From assembly GCA_964491265.1 (NCBI GenBank), contig CAZBFP010000009.1, positions 68,945 through 132,944 of the forward strand: 64,000 nucleotides of DNA, written 5' to 3'. Under the pieces are notes generated by a model. That model was given only the letters and a program-made list of their open reading frames with translations, was not told the DNA's origin and searched no databases. Source of the DNA: JBBAGC01 sp964491265. Its GTDB lineage: Bacteria > Spirochaetota > UBA4802 > UBA5550. The translations under genes and the position numbers were made by a program. Shown here piece after piece: positions 62,601 to 64,000 of this stretch; positions within the stretch are counted from its first letter, which is position 1; the number at the start of each line of letters is the position of its first letter.

Positions 62601-62850
62601 AAAGGAGATGGATATTCAGATTGCATCACAGGTTAAGTCCCTTAATATGCAGGGTAGATCCACTACTTCTGTGGCTATTGCCGGTGAACTGGAAAATGTG
62701 GGGCTTAAGCTTAAAGGGGAGTTTGAAGAGATTGAAAAATATGTTAACAGGAGATCAACAGACAGGGAGCTAAGCAAAAATGTACGGCAGATGCTGAATA
62801 ATGCCTACAATCTTTACAGGGTGGAAACTTCAAAGCTGACAATAAAATAG
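59698..62850 (+). CDS. HEAT-repeat protein with degenerate nucleotide-cyclase-like C-terminal domain
   Basis: A 1050-residue protein with a TTG start. Residues about 10-770 are tandem HEAT-type helical repeats (TRMSAVYNLARFNDKSLIPL, IKRKAINGLGNCAIAEDIEY). Residues about 780-940 show the shape of a class III cyclase domain: KVTILYVIINNYKKLAESLN, KSSSALTVWFHEPENAVKAG, and the strand series LDSSLIISGETVSIY. Both metal-binding aspartates are missing (YVIINNY in place of FxDIxGF, KSSSAL in place of GDALMA), so cyclase activity is unlikely. Residues 950-1050 are coiled-coil. It may be a large scaffold that senses nucleotides. The cyclase assignment is by motif shape only. Confidence 0.65.
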   Translation: MADDKNFLQTIKLEISRTFKLDPYERTAFHNLLGVIKSDQGRDLLIKELTRDSATRMSAVYNLARFNDKSLIPLFTEILSGKPGEEEIAVILDFFRLSGAPLGGDVFIDLIEKLRAEKGNLYFVFKAFEVMSRVSSDNEDVLNYIMSVIESGDSKIMSAAVLSLADFRRIDIYEDLIRRNDDSLTRMVFDSIYKLNVEIMDKNDSDEEKDYSTEDRFAEKALTADEEILLQIKVLLGKVAPKYDSCSAETKVSLINAMLSCNHRESLLYAVKGLEGKDSSVKTQTLYSIYNNITRLRTPEKLLRNLLSMSVLNDRENILITEIFYKYFSEKSRTRSDILFRDKQYGYISASLESFFETYRREFMIPDVVENSFPENFQKIRSFILRKFNPEIKRKLTDALSSHNIEHPKKIMDYISGWIKDIGEDEMEPLNLLIDLLLDQDIVSREKSAARLDSINFDKVYLQKRIIRLCMIISSLKIESAAKSLVYIYNYLKKYPEPEILDSAIHALCRLNYSYMLSEVEIMVTAGSPEDQVKAVTLLPLFTEKRLINIIIEYLKNNITSDSETVKKMTEILSEQNIKSNINVISVFKEIIENNPDIDIKRKAINGLGNCAIAEDIEYLNKHFHETNDNGIKEAAVKAIVSIIAEKGDYNKQQLLRFSQEYLKDSNIRVRIFSCMILIRLGNQDALRVIRDMLSIKNKSIQREIFTILSDVKSSDFNFFLISLLRAEYGISRDIISVLKKLPPDELKEIEIFIINLFRKFEIPSQGTSQVKTGSIQEIDKQKVTILYVIINNYKKLAESLNFYDLIKLNLKIDNLIIPSVSQHNGIVSHKSSSALTVWFHEPENAVKAGSMIREKIIEYNESTVYNLNLDSSLIISGETVSIYKDEIIDFIEEKKRIKAGIPVSSMVIFNETAAHDISEAYYSEPLPEILFSGSSGVNSHFILISPVNFLSRSYSIIDGKEDAIEKKKEMDIQIASQVKSLNMQGRSTTSVAIAGELENVGLKLKGEFEEIEKYVNRRSTDRELSKNVRQMLNNAYNLYRVETSKLTIK

Positions 62851-62852
62851 AA

Positions 62853-63734
62853 CTACCTGTCAGTAAACTGCCTGGCAAGACCCAGTTTGTGATTGATCAA
62901 TAGAACAGAGTTTGTAAGAAAAAATCGATCCTGCTTATATTTCAGCAATTCCTCGTATTGTTCTACAGCTTTTTCGTAATCCATTGTTCTAAAAGCAGAT
63001 TCTGCATAATAATAATGAAGAGCCCTGTCATAATCAGCAGAAAGGTCTATTGATTTGAAAAGCACAATCGCTTTAATATATTCCTCATTTATAAAGTGAA
63101 TTTTTGCAAGCCCCAGGAGCCCGTTGGGGAATGTCCTGTTAAGTTTCAGTGCTGCCCGGTAGTATTCCTGAGCATTGGCAAGCTGATTTCTTTCAAAATA
63201 AAGATCTCCAATCAGAATAATGGTGTTTAAATCCCTGGGATTTTTACGTAATGCAGCTCTGAAATTATCTATTGCCATGCTTTCCCTGTTCATTCTGCTG
63301 TAGACATATCCTGATTGTATATTGACCTTGTAATACTCGGGCATAATCTGCTCAGCTTTATTAAGATGTATCAGGGCATGGTCAAGCCTGTTAAGATATA
63401 AATAGCAAATCCCTATGTTATACCTGAAAGGGAAAAAGAGGGGTGCATGCTTTAAAGCCTGAGATAATATTTTTTCCGCCTCACTATAGTTCCCTTCCAT
63501 CATCAGATCTGCAGCCTTGTTATTGGCAGCTGCTGCAGGATTATCACCGGTGCAGTAGAGTATATCCCCCTTTGAATATATGCTCTCAGAAGCATACTCC
63601 TCAGGTTCATCATTAAGCAGAGAGAGCCAGGAATAATCATCTGATAACTGTGCCTTTCCATGGATAGTAAAAAGCATAAAAAAAACCGATGCTATGTAAA
63701 ATATTTTTTTCAAAATTTCATTTACCTGCTGCAT
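62853..63734 (-). CDS. Exported TPR-repeat protein
   Basis: A 293-residue protein. A hydrophobic N-terminus (KKIFYIASVFFMLFTIHGKA) looks like a signal peptide. Six or so tetratricopeptide repeats follow (ADLMMEGNYSEAEKILSQAL, NIGICYLYLNRLDHALIHLN, GYVYSRMNRESMAIDNFRAAL, LIGDLYFERNQLANAQEYY). It is probably periplasmic, mediating protein interactions in the envelope. It ends 2 bp from the convergent HEAT gene, an arrangement that could imply regulation by transcript overlap. No partner is identified. Confidence 0.75.
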   Translation of the reverse strand: MQQVNEILKKIFYIASVFFMLFTIHGKAQLSDDYSWLSLLNDEPEEYASESIYSKGDILYCTGDNPAAAANNKAADLMMEGNYSEAEKILSQALKHAPLFFPFRYNIGICYLYLNRLDHALIHLNKAEQIMPEYYKVNIQSGYVYSRMNRESMAIDNFRAALRKNPRDLNTIILIGDLYFERNQLANAQEYYRAALKLNRTFPNGLLGLAKIHFINEEYIKAIVLFKSIDLSADYDRALHYYYAESAFRTMDYEKAVEQYEELLKYKQDRFFLTNSVLLINHKLGLARQFTDR

Positions 63735-63754
63735 ATATTATTAAGTGAATAATA

Positions 63755-63897
63755 CATATTCAATCCTTAACATGTATTTTGGTGTAAAATAAAAGATTTA
63801 ATCTCCCCGCCGCCTTCGGCGGCGGGGAGGATAGAGTATTTTAAATTATGGTTCAATTGTGCATATTGATTTTTATTTTACAATAAAATTATTTAGG
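63755..63897. repeat. Degenerate hairpin repeat (copy 9)
   Basis: The central perfect stem CTCCCCGCCGCC-TTC-GGCGGCGGGGAG at about 63803-63829 is intact and the arms are AT-rich. The flanking sequences are strongly diverged from the family. It occupies most of the 266-bp region to the window end. Confidence 0.6.
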
Positions 63898-64000
63898 GAC
63901 CCATATTTTGATGATAACTCCGCTGGAGGATTTTAATGCGTATTATATTTAGGGCTTCCTGAAAAAGTCCATTTGTTTAAAATATAACCGGATGCATATT

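Noticed and set aside
63940..64000. Third copy of the 160-bp element at the window end
   Set aside because: Only about 20 bp resemble its left terminus and the sequence is cut off, so it is mentioned as a possibility but not annotated.
1..64000. CRISPR array or tRNA genes
   Set aside because: The spaced repeats seen are dispersed palindromes rather than regularly spaced direct repeats, and no cloverleaf with tRNA-type conserved bases was found by eye.

Overview
This is an AT-rich chromosomal window from a diderm (Gram-negative type) bacterium. It encodes lipoproteins with lipoboxes, predicted outer-membrane barrels, an HtrA protease, a bifunctional penicillin-binding protein, CarD, a CheX-like phosphatase, a YacL-type PIN/TRAM protein and many signal-peptide proteins of unknown function. 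This gene mix, with frequent TTG starts and AT-rich codon use, suggests a spirochaete (Spirochaetota) or a relative. That placement is inference only: there is no rRNA or tRNA in the window to anchor it.

Layout. 1-0.65 kb: a Bax-inhibitor-1 family membrane protein, possibly cut by the window edge. 0.8-5.5 kb: an accessory patch with a NucS-like nuclease, an HNH endonuclease with a small partner gene, a 5'-truncated EcoRII-type restriction enzyme remnant, a frameshifted acetyltransferase, a shortened P-loop protein and an intact MazEF pair. 5.8-8.2 kb: an FlK-like thioesterase, CheX, and an ECF sigma/anti-sigma/membrane-protein operon. 8.4-15.9 kb: hemolysin III, an HD protein, a 1237-residue FAD/Fe-S oxidoreductase and small genes. 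16-20.5 kb: an amidase/HtrA/unknown/AICAR-formyltransferase operon on the minus strand. 20.7-30.4 kb: glycerate kinase, PBP1A, CarD, then PIN-TRAM, an iron-sulfur flavoprotein and a malic-enzyme-like protein that appears to have lost its catalytic residues. 30.4-34.5 kb: a PcrA/UvrD helicase, a VapBC-type pair and an MscS channel. 34.6-42 kb: a TetR-controlled export operon (barrel, tandemly duplicated lipoprotein, MMPL/RND pump, LolA-like protein). 42-45.3 kb: GarR and a cis-CaaD-like tautomerase. 44.4-51.6 kb: the complete phosphate regulon, with pstS divergent from pstB-phoU-phoB-phoR-pstC-pstA. 51.6-64 kb: a split LysO exporter, a zinc-peptidase-like protein, lysS, a radical SAM protein, an LPP20-like lipoprotein, a HEAT-repeat protein ending in a degenerate nucleotide-cyclase fold, and a TPR protein.

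The intergenic DNA carries three dispersed repeat families. One is a roughly 120-bp palindromic element with a CCGCC hairpin (seven full-length copies, one truncated, two degenerate). One is a 160-bp element with terminal inverted repeats (two copies). The third is a 290-305-bp MITE-like element whose two full copies carry their central core in opposite orientations between 25-bp inverted repeats. That inversion, the export operon with its duplicated lipoprotein, and the apparent pseudoenzymes are the most unusual things here. No phage, complete insertion sequence or CRISPR array was seen.
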